Both the position numbers and the translations under genes were made by a program. A stretch of DNA of 13,033 nucleotides, from NCBI GenBank assembly GCA_020722685.1, contig DYKH01000143.1, positions 1-13,033 on the forward strand, read 5' to 3'. Shown piece by piece: positions 1 to 6,473 of this stretch. The DNA is from Caldithrix sp. GTDB lineage: Bacteria; KSB1; UBA2214; DYKH01. Below the pieces are notes generated by a model, which saw nothing but the letters and a program-made list of their open reading frames with translations, made no database searches and was not told the origin of the DNA. How positions within the stretch are numbered: the first letter of the stretch is position 1; each line of letters starts with the position of its first letter.

Positions 1-2
1 TC

Positions 3-74
3 CAAATGGTCGAAGAATATCTGAAAAATGGCCAGGTCGCTACACCCAAAGCTTTATGGCCTTCAAACGGCTAA
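3..74 (+). CDS. C-terminal tail of an unidentified upstream gene (partial)
   Basis: A frame open from the window edge ends at TAA 72-74 and encodes 23 residues ending ATPKALWPSNG. The codons look ordinary, and the first part (MVEEYLKNGQ) would form an amphipathic helix. The stop lies 38 nt before the deformylase start, so the two could be co-transcribed. A second frame is also open to a stop at 86-88, so the frame choice is a judgement. No family can be assigned from so short a piece. Confidence 0.45.
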   Translation, partial: QMVEEYLKNGQVATPKALWPSNG

Positions 75-112
75 AATCATACACCTAATTTTGTTTGAAA
101 GGATATACCAGC

Positions 113-721
113 ATGGCAGTTCTCAATGTTATTAAATATGGTCATCCGACGCTGCGACAAAAGGCAAGGCCCTATCGCCCGGGGGAGGTTGATGACAGAC
201 TTATCGACGATATGATCGAAACCATGAAAAAGGAAGATGGCGTGGGCTTGGCTGGGCCGCAAGTCAACGTACCGAAACGCCTCGTTGTGGCGACTGATCT
301 GGAAAAAATTTATGTGATCATCAATCCGGAGATCGTTGCCAGCAGCGAAAAGACCGCAGTTGACCGTGAAGGATGCTTGAGCCTGCCGACCTTACAGGCT
401 GAAGTCGAGCGTCCGGATAGGATCGTCGTTCGTGGATTGAATCGGGACTTTACGCCATTCGAAATGAAAGCGGATGGATTTTTTGCCAGAGTCCTACAGC
501 ATGAAATAGATCATTTGAATGGGGTGCTTTATATTGACCGCGCCGATCTTTCGACGCTCGTTTGGCTCAAAGAGCAACCCGGCAAGGATGATCTTTTGCG
601 TGTACCGGCCACGCTGCAGGAAGTGCAGACGGTTTTCAAGAAAAAGTATCATGCAAACAGCAAGGAGCTTGAGTTTGAACCTGGGGCGAAAGCGAAGAGA
701 ATTCCGGCTTCCTCTGAATAA
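113..721 (+). CDS. def: Peptide deformylase
   Basis: This enzyme removes the N-formyl group from the initiator methionine of new proteins in the cytoplasm, using a bound metal ion. All three family motifs are visible in the 202-residue product: GVGLAGPQ (residues 43-50, usually GxGLAAxQ), EGCLS (86-90, metal ligand Cys88) and QHEIDH (129-134, metal ligands His130 and His134, catalytic Glu131). ATG 113 is chosen because GAAAGGA at 97-103 is well spaced before it; a TTG at 95 in the same frame lies upstream of that site. After the catalytic core the protein continues for about 60 residues beyond the usual end near residue 145, with a charged tail (KKKYHANSKELEFEPGAKAK), longer than the E. coli enzyme of about 169 residues. 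No formyltransferase gene is adjacent. Identification is secure; the role of the tail is unknown. Confidence 0.96.
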   Translation: MAVLNVIKYGHPTLRQKARPYRPGEVDDRLIDDMIETMKKEDGVGLAGPQVNVPKRLVVATDLEKIYVIINPEIVASSEKTAVDREGCLSLPTLQAEVERPDRIVVRGLNRDFTPFEMKADGFFARVLQHEIDHLNGVLYIDRADLSTLVWLKEQPGKDDLLRVPATLQEVQTVFKKKYHANSKELEFEPGAKAKRIPASSE

Positions 722-1015
722 AGAGAAACTGCTCTTGCGGTGACATCCAATTCCTCCTACTACCAATTTGATCGCACAGCAGTCAGACTTTTTTTAAGAG
801 AGAACGTCCACCAAGAACCGACATAAAGGGCGTCGGGACAATCAGGAGATAACGAACGATTACAGAAGTCGCTTGCCCAAGAAAAGCGCGGTCCGCCCCT
901 TTGCCGGCCAACGCCGATAGCAAAAAAACGGCTTGCTTTCTTCCTGCAGAAAATGTAGCTTTATTCGCCGCAAAAAATATCCGTCGGACAGAAAGCTGTA
1001 TGAAAAGGAGAGAGC
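722..1015. other. Intergenic region, no gene seen
   Basis: These 294 bases separate deformylase from the 101-residue gene. I see no ORF with a start, a ribosome binding site and protein-like composition on either strand. A T-run at 789-795 follows the deformylase gene but has no convincing stem before it. A strong ribosome binding site, AAGGAG (1005-1010), belongs to the next gene. No clear promoter hexamers were found. Confidence 0.5.
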
Positions 1016-1321
1016 ATGGCAAGGGACAAGTCGCGTTACGTTAGGAAGTTGTCGGGGGCGGAAGCCATCGATCGCTACGTCATGATCATGCAAGATCAAT
1101 TGGACGTTTTTCCCAAACCCGGGGTAACTTTCAAGCTTAAAATCGGCGACAAGGAATACGATTCGCAAGTCAAAGCGGTGGACTGTTGGTGCCGGGGACC
1201 GCAGAAACCCCATGTTCACTACCGCCTTGACCTTGCCGCTTTTTTTGACTCATTTCGGCCTCATTTCGGCCAAATCGTTTCGGTGGAAAAAGTGAAAGAT
1301 GGGTTATACGAGCTCAAATAG
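1016..1321 (+). CDS. Small conserved-looking protein of unknown function (101 aa)
   Basis: The ATG at 1016 has a strong ribosome binding site, AAGGAG, 5 nt upstream, and the frame is open to TAG 1319-1321. The 101-residue product has a basic N-terminus (MARDKSRYVRKL), a predicted helix (about residues 12-28) and then a strand-rich part with alternating hydrophobic residues (FKLKIGDKEYD, HVHYRLDLAAFF). It contains the cluster CWCRGPQKPHVHYR near residues 58-71, two Cys and two His close together, which could bind a metal, although no standard zinc motif is complete. There is no signal peptide or membrane segment. The nucleotidyltransferase start follows 9 nt after the stop, so the two are very probably one transcript. 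I do not recognise the family. That the gene is real rests on the ribosome binding site, the composition and the tight coupling. Confidence 0.8.
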   Translation: MARDKSRYVRKLSGAEAIDRYVMIMQDQLDVFPKPGVTFKLKIGDKEYDSQVKAVDCWCRGPQKPHVHYRLDLAAFFDSFRPHFGQIVSVEKVKDGLYELK

Positions 1322-1330
1322 GGGATCTGA

Positions 1331-2083
1331 ATGAAAGCGCTCATCTTGGCCGCCGGATATGCGACCAGACTCTATCCATTAACCAAGGATCGCCCAAAGC
1401 CGCTTTTGCGGGTAGGTAACGCTACCATTGTCGATCATCTGCTCCAGCGATTCTCCGCTGTACCCTCCCTGAATCAAGTGTACATTGTGACCAATGCCAA
1501 GTTTTACCCGGTTTTTGCCGAGTGGGCCGCCACTACCAATCGGCAAAAGGGTTACCGGAACTTTGGCATTGAGATTATTGACGATCATACTACCAGCAAT
1601 GAAAGCCGTCTTGGGGCCATTGCCGACATTCAGTTCGTCTTAGAGCAGCGCAAGATTGAGGAGGACCTGTTGATTACTGCCGGCGACAACATCTTTACTT
1701 TTGATTTTCTGGAAATGTTGGCAGTATTTGAACAGAAGCAAAGCGATATCATCGTTGCCCATAAGGTCGACGATCCTGATAAGCTACGGCGCACCGGCGT
1801 GGTTGAATTGGACGAGAACCATCGCGTGGTCGGATTTGAAGAAAAGCCGGCGCAGCCCAAGTCTTCTTACGCCTGTCCGGCGCTCTATATCTACAAAACC
1901 ACGACGCTTCCCCTATTCGAAAAATATTTATCCGAAGGCCAAAATTCTGATGCCCCCGGCAATTTTATTGCCTGGCTGCACAAGATCGTACCGGTCTATG
2001 CCTATGTCATGACTGCCCATTATTATGATATCGGCAATTTGCAGTCCTACCGACAGGTCTGCGCTGAGCTTGGAGCGAATTAA
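1331..2083 (+). CDS. Sugar-phosphate nucleotidyltransferase (NTP_transferase family)
   Basis: The 250-residue protein is a single NTP_transferase domain (RfbA / RmlA / GlmU N-terminal type), which transfers a nucleoside monophosphate from NTP to a sugar-1-phosphate to give an NDP-sugar and pyrophosphate. Visible motifs are the nucleotide loop LAAGYATRLYPLT (residues 6-18, normally LAAGxGTRLxPLT), RPKPLL with Lys24 (21-26), the metal and substrate aspartate in AGDN (117-120), GFEEKP (168-173) and the C-terminal YYDIGN (231-236), whose Asp is the usual second metal ligand. Gly is replaced by Ala in the nucleotide loop (GYATR). There is no left-handed beta-helix acyltransferase domain, so it is not a full GlmU. 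An AGGGGA ribosome binding site overlaps the end of the preceding gene. Base and sugar specificity cannot be read from sequence; glucose-1-phosphate thymidylyl- or uridylyltransferase is possible. Confidence 0.9.
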   Translation: MKALILAAGYATRLYPLTKDRPKPLLRVGNATIVDHLLQRFSAVPSLNQVYIVTNAKFYPVFAEWAATTNRQKGYRNFGIEIIDDHTTSNESRLGAIADIQFVLEQRKIEEDLLITAGDNIFTFDFLEMLAVFEQKQSDIIVAHKVDDPDKLRRTGVVELDENHRVVGFEEKPAQPKSSYACPALYIYKTTTLPLFEKYLSEGQNSDAPGNFIAWLHKIVPVYAYVMTAHYYDIGNLQSYRQVCAELGAN

Positions 2084-2357
2084 CGGCCTGCACGCAGGAA
2101 AAGGTTTTTGGCCGAAGGATAGGCGTTAGCCTCATTCTTTCATTTTGCCGATCCTCGGGGATTTGATTGTCATCTCGCACCTTTTCGTCACATTTTCTGG
2201 CCACCCTGCGGGCATCAGGGTAGATGCGATGTTGGACACGACTAACTCCGGCATTTGGCTTGCTTTTTACGGCTTCGTTTTTTAATTTAACTGCGCTCAA
2301 AAGTCGGCTTGGTTATCCCTCTCGACGAGCTCTTAATCACCAAAACATACACTAAAC
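2084..2357. other. Intergenic region between nucleotidyltransferase and ROK kinase
   Basis: About 270 bases without a credible gene. There are minor inverted repeats, CCTGC/GCAGG at 2088-2099 and AGGC/GCCT around 2121-2132, neither followed by a convincing T-run, so I do not call a terminator. The distance suggests that the ROK gene starts a separate transcription unit. Confidence 0.4.
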
Positions 2358-2380
2358 TTGCTTATGTGAGAAATAAGCAA
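2358..2380. promoter_or_regulatory. Palindrome before the ROK kinase, candidate operator
   Basis: TTGCTTAT (2358-2365) and ATAAGCAA (2373-2380) are perfect 8-base inverted repeats separated by 7 bases. They end 5 bases before the GGGAG ribosome binding site (2385-2389) of the ROK gene. The size and position suit a repressor half-site pair, or an RNA hairpin just upstream of the ribosome binding site. No regulator gene is in the window, so function is inferred from position only. Confidence 0.5.
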
Positions 2381-2394
2381 AAATGGGAGTAGAC

Positions 2395-3369
2395 ATGAAT
2401 AGCACCAAAGATTTCTTCATTGGATTCGATTTAGGCGGCACTTTCATAAAATATGCTTTGGGGAATTCAGACGCGCAACTACTAATCAAAGGGAAAAAGC
2501 CGACGGGAGCTGATCAGCCCAAAGAAGCAATCTTTGCTGTCATTTTTCAGGCGATAGATGAGCTTATTTCACAGGCACAAAAATTGGGCGGCCGCGTGGT
2601 GGCGATAGGCTTTGGCAGTCCAGGTGCAGTAGATTTCGATCATGGTAGATTGATGGGGAATACGCCCAACATAGCGGATTGGGGCGATGCGGACATTCGA
2701 AACACCATCGAGAGTCGGTACGGCATTCCAGTATGGGCTGATAATGACGCCAACCTCATGACCCTGGCGGAGACGCGTCAAGGCGCGGCCAAGGGCTTGA
2801 AGCACGTCATTGCTCTTACGTTAGGAACGGGAATCGGCGGTGGTATCATCATCGATGGTAAGCTTCATCGCGGGGTGAATTATGCCGGCGCGGAATTGGG
2901 ACACATCACTATCAAATATGACGGTGTGCCATGCAATTGCGGAGGGATTGGTTGTATCGAGCAATACGCTTCGGCGCCGGCCATGGTGCGGCACTATTTG
3001 GAAAAGATTGCGCAGTCGGGCAAGTCGGCGCCGCACACAGTCACCACGGAGACAATCTTTAGGCGAGCCAAAGAAGGTGAACCCGAAGCGGCTGCGACTA
3101 TTGATGAGACTTGCGAATACTTGGGCGCCGCTCTGGCGAGCCTCCTGAACATATTCAATCCGCAGATTATTGTTATCGGTGGCGGCGTGGCGGACGCCGG
3201 AGACGAATTTATAAAGAAAATCTGGAAGGCCACGGCCCGTCGCGCCATGCCGCCTTCCTTGGTTGGTCTGAAACTGGTCCGGGCTGAATTAGGTAACGAT
3301 GCCGGCATGGTGGGGGCCATTGACCTGGCCGCGGAAATGTATTACGCCAGAGCCAAGTCCGAAGCCTAA
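2395..3369 (+). CDS. ROK-family sugar kinase (glucokinase-like)
   Basis: ROK kinases phosphorylate hexoses or amino sugars with ATP in the cytoplasm. The 324-residue protein carries the full kinase set: phosphate loop DLGGT (12-16), GFGSPGAVD (72-80), WADNDAN (114-120) with likely catalytic base Asp118, GTGIGGG (144-150), the sugar-binding AGAELGH (164-170, Glu167 and His170), the ROK zinc motif CNCGGIGC (Cys180, Cys182, Cys187, with His170 as fourth ligand), and the adenosine loop IGGGV (261-265). There is no N-terminal helix-turn-helix, so it is a kinase and not a ROK repressor. I chose ATG 2395 because GGGAG at 2385-2389 sits 5 nt before it; ATG 2383 in the same frame would add four residues but has no site of its own. 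A palindrome precedes the gene. The acetate-kinase-family gene follows after 71 nt. Glucose is the likely substrate; N-acetylglucosamine, mannose or fructose cannot be excluded. Confidence 0.93.
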   Translation: MNSTKDFFIGFDLGGTFIKYALGNSDAQLLIKGKKPTGADQPKEAIFAVIFQAIDELISQAQKLGGRVVAIGFGSPGAVDFDHGRLMGNTPNIADWGDADIRNTIESRYGIPVWADNDANLMTLAETRQGAAKGLKHVIALTLGTGIGGGIIIDGKLHRGVNYAGAELGHITIKYDGVPCNCGGIGCIEQYASAPAMVRHYLEKIAQSGKSAPHTVTTETIFRRAKEGEPEAAATIDETCEYLGAALASLLNIFNPQIIVIGGGVADAGDEFIKKIWKATARRAMPPSLVGLKLVRAELGNDAGMVGAIDLAAEMYYARAKSEA

Positions 3370-3424
3370 CTGAGCAGCCCGCCTGGTCGTCTTTTTCTGT
3401 GCCTGTCCAAATCTAATCATTCAG

Positions 3425-3438
3425 TCGATGGAGATCGA
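3425..3438 (+). promoter_or_regulatory. Small hairpin presenting the ribosome binding site of the acetate-kinase-family gene
   Basis: TCGAT (3425-3429) pairs perfectly with ATCGA (3434-3438), leaving GGAG (3430-3433) as the loop. GGAG is the ribosome binding site for the GTG start at 3441. The ribosome binding site would be displayed in the loop rather than hidden. The stem is only 5 bp, so this may be chance. Confidence 0.3.
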
Positions 3439-3440
3439 TT

Positions 3441-4634
3441 GTGAAAATTTTAGTCGCAAACGTCGGCAGCACTTCCTTCAAGTTCAAGCTCTATGAGATG
3501 CCTGCCGAGCAGATTTTGGCTCAAGGGAGAATCGAAAGCATTGGTTCTGTAGATTCGCCCTATCAATTTGAAGTCGGCGGATCAAAGGTAAGCGGCAGCG
3601 AAAGATTTCCCGATTACAAGGATGCGATTAGCATGACCATCAAATTTCTAACCGAAGGTGAGAATGCCGTTCTAAGCTCGCTCGCGTCACTAAGCGCGGT
3701 CGGCTTTAAGACAGTACATGGAAAGGGAATGCGCGAGTGCCGCTATTTGGATGAGCAGACTTTGGTCGCGATGGAGGCCTATAATTTCTTAGCGCCGGCC
3801 CACAATCCGCCCTACATAAATGCCATCAGAATTTTTGCAAGCCTAATTCCGCAAACGCCGCTGGTCGGCCTGTTTGAACCCGCCTTTCACCGTAATATTC
3901 CGGATTATGCCTATACCTATGGAATTCCCTACGAGCTGGCCGAGAAGCATGAGATCCGCAAATACGGTTTCCACGGGGCCTCCCACAGGTACATTGCCGA
4001 GCGGGCGCCGGCCTTGCTTGCTTTAGATCCTCGATCCGCCCGGATAATCTCCTGTCACTTGGGCGGAAGCTCGTCGATCTGCGCCATCAAAAATGGCCAG
4101 TCGGTGGACACCAGTATGGGATTCTCCCCGCAAAGCGGGATTCTGAATGCCAAGCGCTGCGGCGATTTGGATCCCTTCATTGCTCTCTACCTGCAAAAGG
4201 TGGAGGGTTTTTCGACCGACCAGGTTGCCGATCTGTTGCATGCCAAGAGCGGATTGTTAGGAATTGCCGGTACCTCCGGTGACATGAAACAGATTGTGCA
4301 AGCGGCTGAACAAGGTGATGACAGGGCGCGACTGGCCATAGATGCTTTTTGCTATGGGGTGAAGCATTATATCGGCGCCTACTTTGTCACTTTGGAAGGT
4401 TTGGATGCCCTGATTTTCACTGGCGGCATTGGTGAGCGTGGCGCCCTGGTACGCAGGAAAATATGTCAGGGCTTGGAGTGCTTAGGCGTACAATTAGACG
4501 GTGGGGCCAATGAGCTGGCAGACGGCGAGCAGGTTATCTCATCTCCCGAATCAAAGGTGACGGTAGCAGTCATTCCAACGAATGAAGAATTGATTGTGGC
4601 TCGGGAAGTAAAGGAACTGCTCGACAGGGGATGA
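3441..4634 (+). CDS. Acetate kinase family (ASKHA acyl kinase) protein with substituted active site
   Basis: Acetate kinase family proteins interconvert a short carboxylate plus ATP with its acyl phosphate. The 397-residue length is typical, and family motifs run throughout: NVGSTSFKF (7-15), LAPAHNP (117-123), AFHRNIP (148-154), YGFHGASH (175-182), HLGGSS (206-211), VDTSMGFSP (222-230), FTGGIGERG (326-334) and PTNEEL (379-384). Compared with Methanosarcina thermophila AckA, Asn7, Ser10, Ser12, His123, His180, Arg241 and Glu384 have counterparts (Asn7, Ser10, Ser12, His121, His178, Arg239 and Glu382 or Glu383). The acetate-contacting Arg91 is Lys90 (GFKTVHG), and the catalytic Asp148 is Glu146 (LFEPAFH rather than FDTAFH). 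The signature after TSMGF is also unusual (SPQSGILNAKRCGDLDP). The start is GTG with GGAG 7 nt upstream. No phosphotransacetylase is nearby. The fold is certain; ordinary acetate kinase activity is not, so I give no gene symbol. Confidence 0.9.
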   Translation: MKILVANVGSTSFKFKLYEMPAEQILAQGRIESIGSVDSPYQFEVGGSKVSGSERFPDYKDAISMTIKFLTEGENAVLSSLASLSAVGFKTVHGKGMRECRYLDEQTLVAMEAYNFLAPAHNPPYINAIRIFASLIPQTPLVGLFEPAFHRNIPDYAYTYGIPYELAEKHEIRKYGFHGASHRYIAERAPALLALDPRSARIISCHLGGSSSICAIKNGQSVDTSMGFSPQSGILNAKRCGDLDPFIALYLQKVEGFSTDQVADLLHAKSGLLGIAGTSGDMKQIVQAAEQGDDRARLAIDAFCYGVKHYIGAYFVTLEGLDALIFTGGIGERGALVRRKICQGLECLGVQLDGGANELADGEQVISSPESKVTVAVIPTNEELIVAREVKELLDRG

Positions 4635-4774
4635 ATAGGTTGCTAATGGGGTGCCGTTTTGCTGAATCCATCTTTGTCATTCAACCCTTATCCTAAGTGT
4701 CTGCCTGCGTTTTCGCCGCCATACACAACCTGAACCTCTTCACCTATATCAGAAAAAAAGCCTGAGATAACAGC

Positions 4775-5788
4775 ATGTCTTTGGAGATAAAATTTCCTCA
4801 TTCGCTTCAGTTTGCCCATGTGCCGACGCCCATCCAGCCTCTTCGGCGATGGTCTGCCTATCTGGGCGGCCCGGAGCTTTGGATCAAGAGAGATGACTTG
4901 ACCGGGCTTGGGATGACGGGGAACAAGGTCCGTAAACTTGAATTCATTGCGGCGGACGCGCTACAGAAGGACGCGCAAATCCTAATCACCTGCGGCGGAT
5001 TGCAATCAAACCACGCGCGGACAACCGCGATTTTAGCCGCACAACTTGGCTTAAAGTCGCACTTGGTTTTGCGCGGGGACGCCCAGTCGGCGCTTCAGGG
5101 CAATCTGCTGATTGATCGCTTGGTCGGTGCAGAGATAGATTTCGTCACGGCGGAAGAGTATTCGACGCAGGCGAACGAAATAATGGCCGAAATCGCACGG
5201 ACATATCAGGAACGCGGCAAAATCGCGTATGTCATTCCCGAGGGTGGATCTATCGGTCTGGGGGCGTTGGGTTATGCCAAAGCGTTTATCGAGGTTCTGC
5301 AACAGTTAGAATCTATGCAGATCGAAATCGACGCGATCCTCTGTGCTACTGGGTCGGGTGGAACTCAAGCCGGTTTGATCCTAGGCAAGAATCTGACTAA
5401 TTGGCCGGGGCGGATTATTGGAATCAATGTTTGCGATAATCGGCAGTATTTTCTTGGGAGAATCAGCCAGATACTCGATGAGGCAGAGAATATTTTGGGA
5501 CGACCGCATCTGGAGAGTAGGGATGCGATGGAAATACTTGACGGTTACGTTGGTTTAGGATATGGAAAAAGCAAAAAGGAAGAGCTTGAAATCCTGATCA
5601 AATTTGCCAAAGCCGAAGGGATTTTCCTCGAACCCGTTTATACGGGTAAGGCTATGTACGGCTTGGTGGATCAAATTCGCCAAGGGAATTTTGAGCGCAG
5701 CCAGAAAATACTCTTCTTGCATAGCGGAGGGGTTTTCGGCATGTTGCCGTACAGCCGCAAAATCGCCGCGCTCTTGGATCTGGTCTGA
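4775..5788 (+). CDS. PLP-dependent D-cysteine desulfhydrase / ACC deaminase family protein
   Basis: A cytoplasmic fold-type II PLP enzyme of 337 residues, full length for the family. D-cysteine desulfhydrase cleaves D-cysteine to pyruvate, sulfide and ammonia; the sister enzyme ACC deaminase opens 1-aminocyclopropane-1-carboxylate. Visible are the N-terminal IKRDDLTGLGMTGNKVRKLE (37-56) with the PLP Schiff-base Lys51, GGLQSNHAR (74-82), the phosphate-binding ATGSGGTQAG (191-200), and EPVYTGKAM (286-294). ACC deaminases have a Glu after the Tyr of the last motif (YEGK); here it is Thr290, as in D-cysteine desulfhydrases, which favours the latter. C-terminal LHSGG (315-319) is also conserved. 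The ribosome binding site before ATG 4775 is weak (GAG in CCTGAGATAACAGC). The gene is separated from its neighbours by 140 and about 1770 bases, so it is probably monocistronic. Confidence 0.88.
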   Translation: MSLEIKFPHSLQFAHVPTPIQPLRRWSAYLGGPELWIKRDDLTGLGMTGNKVRKLEFIAADALQKDAQILITCGGLQSNHARTTAILAAQLGLKSHLVLRGDAQSALQGNLLIDRLVGAEIDFVTAEEYSTQANEIMAEIARTYQERGKIAYVIPEGGSIGLGALGYAKAFIEVLQQLESMQIEIDAILCATGSGGTQAGLILGKNLTNWPGRIIGINVCDNRQYFLGRISQILDEAENILGRPHLESRDAMEILDGYVGLGYGKSKKEELEILIKFAKAEGIFLEPVYTGKAMYGLVDQIRQGNFERSQKILFLHSGGVFGMLPYSRKIAALLDLV

Positions 5789-5816
5789 TTTGTGCGTGAA
5801 GCGAGCAGAGACTTGA

Positions 5817-5880
5817 GAAATTTTCAGCCCTCAGGAATATTCTGCTTGCCGGAGTAGTTTTACGCAGTGACTGAAATTTC
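5817..5880. repeat. Inverted repeat downstream of the PLP enzyme gene
   Basis: GAAATTTTCAG (5817-5827) and CTGAAATTTC (5871-5880) are inverted copies with a single extra T in the left arm, enclosing 43 bases. Inside is a smaller possible hairpin, CAGGA-ATA-TTCTG, closed with one G.U pair. The 29-base offset from the gene's stop would suit a 3' RNA structure, but no T-run follows directly, so it is not a standard terminator. Confidence 0.45.
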
Positions 5881-5945
5881 CCAGGGCAATCTGGGTTGAC
5901 GAAAAAATGCAAGTTCTACTCGAGCTAAAAAAGAAATAATATTCC

Positions 5946-5974
5946 TTGACTTTTTTCGAATAAAAGCGTAATAT
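5946..5974 (+). promoter_or_regulatory. Sigma70-type promoter
   Basis: TTGACT (5946-5951) and TAATAT (5969-5974) are separated by exactly 17 bases, each one mismatch from the consensus hexamers TTGACA and TATAAT (TAATAT differs from TATAAT by a swap of two bases), in an A+T-rich setting. Transcription would start near 5981. No gene begins within 480 bases, so it would drive either a non-coding RNA or a transcript with a very long leader. It is the best promoter match I noticed in the window. Confidence 0.6.
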
Positions 5975-6095
5975 TAACGCGACCATGTAATCAGTTTCGT
6001 TTCAGCAGCGTCGAATGTGGTCAGCCTGAAAGGTACCTTGATCCGGGGTTGCCATGGGGACGCTACGAATCTCTAAAATCATTTTTTTGAATTTT

Positions 6096-6327
6096 CACTG
6101 TTACAACAGTGCATTGCAGCAATCGCGCTGCGTGAGTGTGCTGACATATTTGCCGTAGGCTTTGATTAATAGTACCCAAGCAATGTGTTGAGCGACACAT
6201 TCTCGATCAAGTGTGGAGAGGGTAAAGGGAATCCTGAAGGATTTCCCCAAAAGTTGCAGAAAGCTCTTCGATCCCAATGCAGTTCAGTTGGTGGCTTTCT
6301 CAAGGAGCATGTGGTGCATCGGCAACT
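6096..6327 (+). ncRNA. Candidate structured RNA or leader (unidentified)
   Basis: Downstream of the 5946 promoter a series of helices is possible: CACTGT/ACAGTG with loop TACA (6096-6111); GCAGC/GCTGC (6116-6131); AATGTGT/ACACATT with a 6-base loop (6182-6201); GGGAATCC-TGAA-GGATTTCCC with one bulged T (6227-6247); and AGTTGC (6252-6257) pairing with GCAACT (6322-6327), enclosing the directly stacked AGAAAGC (6258-6264) / GCTTTCT (6294-6300). Helices of this size arise by chance one at a time, but the stacking of two consecutive helices and the density are suggestive. It does not match tmRNA, RNase P RNA, SRP RNA or a riboswitch that I know. Strand is inferred from the promoter. Confidence 0.3.
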
Positions 6328-6422
6328 GGGATGATGGGTTTCAATGAATGGGGTGAATAATCCATCGGCGCTGGGTTTTGTGGTGAAGGGAATCCGAATT
6401 AGCTTTGCAGCCGAATAAGTAA

Positions 6423-6473
6423 CCATGCTCCTCATTAGTAAATGAGAGTATCATTTATAACATGAGGAGATGG
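6423..6473. repeat. Long nested stem-loop covering a ribosome binding site and start codon
   Basis: CCAT-g-CTCCTCAT (6423-6435, G6427 bulged) pairs with ATGAGGAGATGG (6462-6473): 12 pairs with one bulge. Inside it AAATGA (6440-6445) pairs perfectly with TCATTT (6451-6456) around a 5-base loop. The right arm contains GAGGAG (6464-6469) and the ATG at 6470, so in RNA both the ribosome binding site and the start codon of the following ORF would be hidden. It could alternatively act as a DNA cruciform or protein-binding site. Confidence 0.6.

Larger units (their letters stand above)
5789..6469. other. Gene-free stretch after the PLP enzyme, rich in inverted repeats
   Basis: About 680 bases with no credible protein gene on either strand; the longest reverse-strand frame (6166-6435) has no ribosome binding site and an unprotein-like Ser/Thr/Pro composition. 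It holds an inverted repeat (5817-5880), a good promoter (5946-5974), a run of potential RNA helices (6096-6327) and the long stem at 6423-6473. It could hold a non-coding RNA, a long regulatory leader or decayed sequence. Confidence 0.5.

Noticed and set aside
860..1219. 119-residue reverse-strand ORF
   Set aside because: It overlaps the 101-residue + strand gene, which has a strong ribosome binding site and tight coupling to the next gene. The reverse frame has neither and reads as a shadow.
2007..2300. 97-residue reverse-strand ORF in the gap before the ROK gene
   Set aside because: No ribosome binding site, very Arg/Lys-rich low-information sequence, and it overlaps the end of the nucleotidyltransferase gene.
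2395..3369. ROK-type transcriptional repressor instead of kinase
   Set aside because: There is no N-terminal helix-turn-helix domain, and the ATP- and sugar-binding residues of a kinase are complete.
4775..5788. ACC deaminase as first choice for the PLP enzyme
   Set aside because: The diagnostic Glu after the active-site Tyr of ACC deaminases is Thr290 here, as in D-cysteine desulfhydrases.
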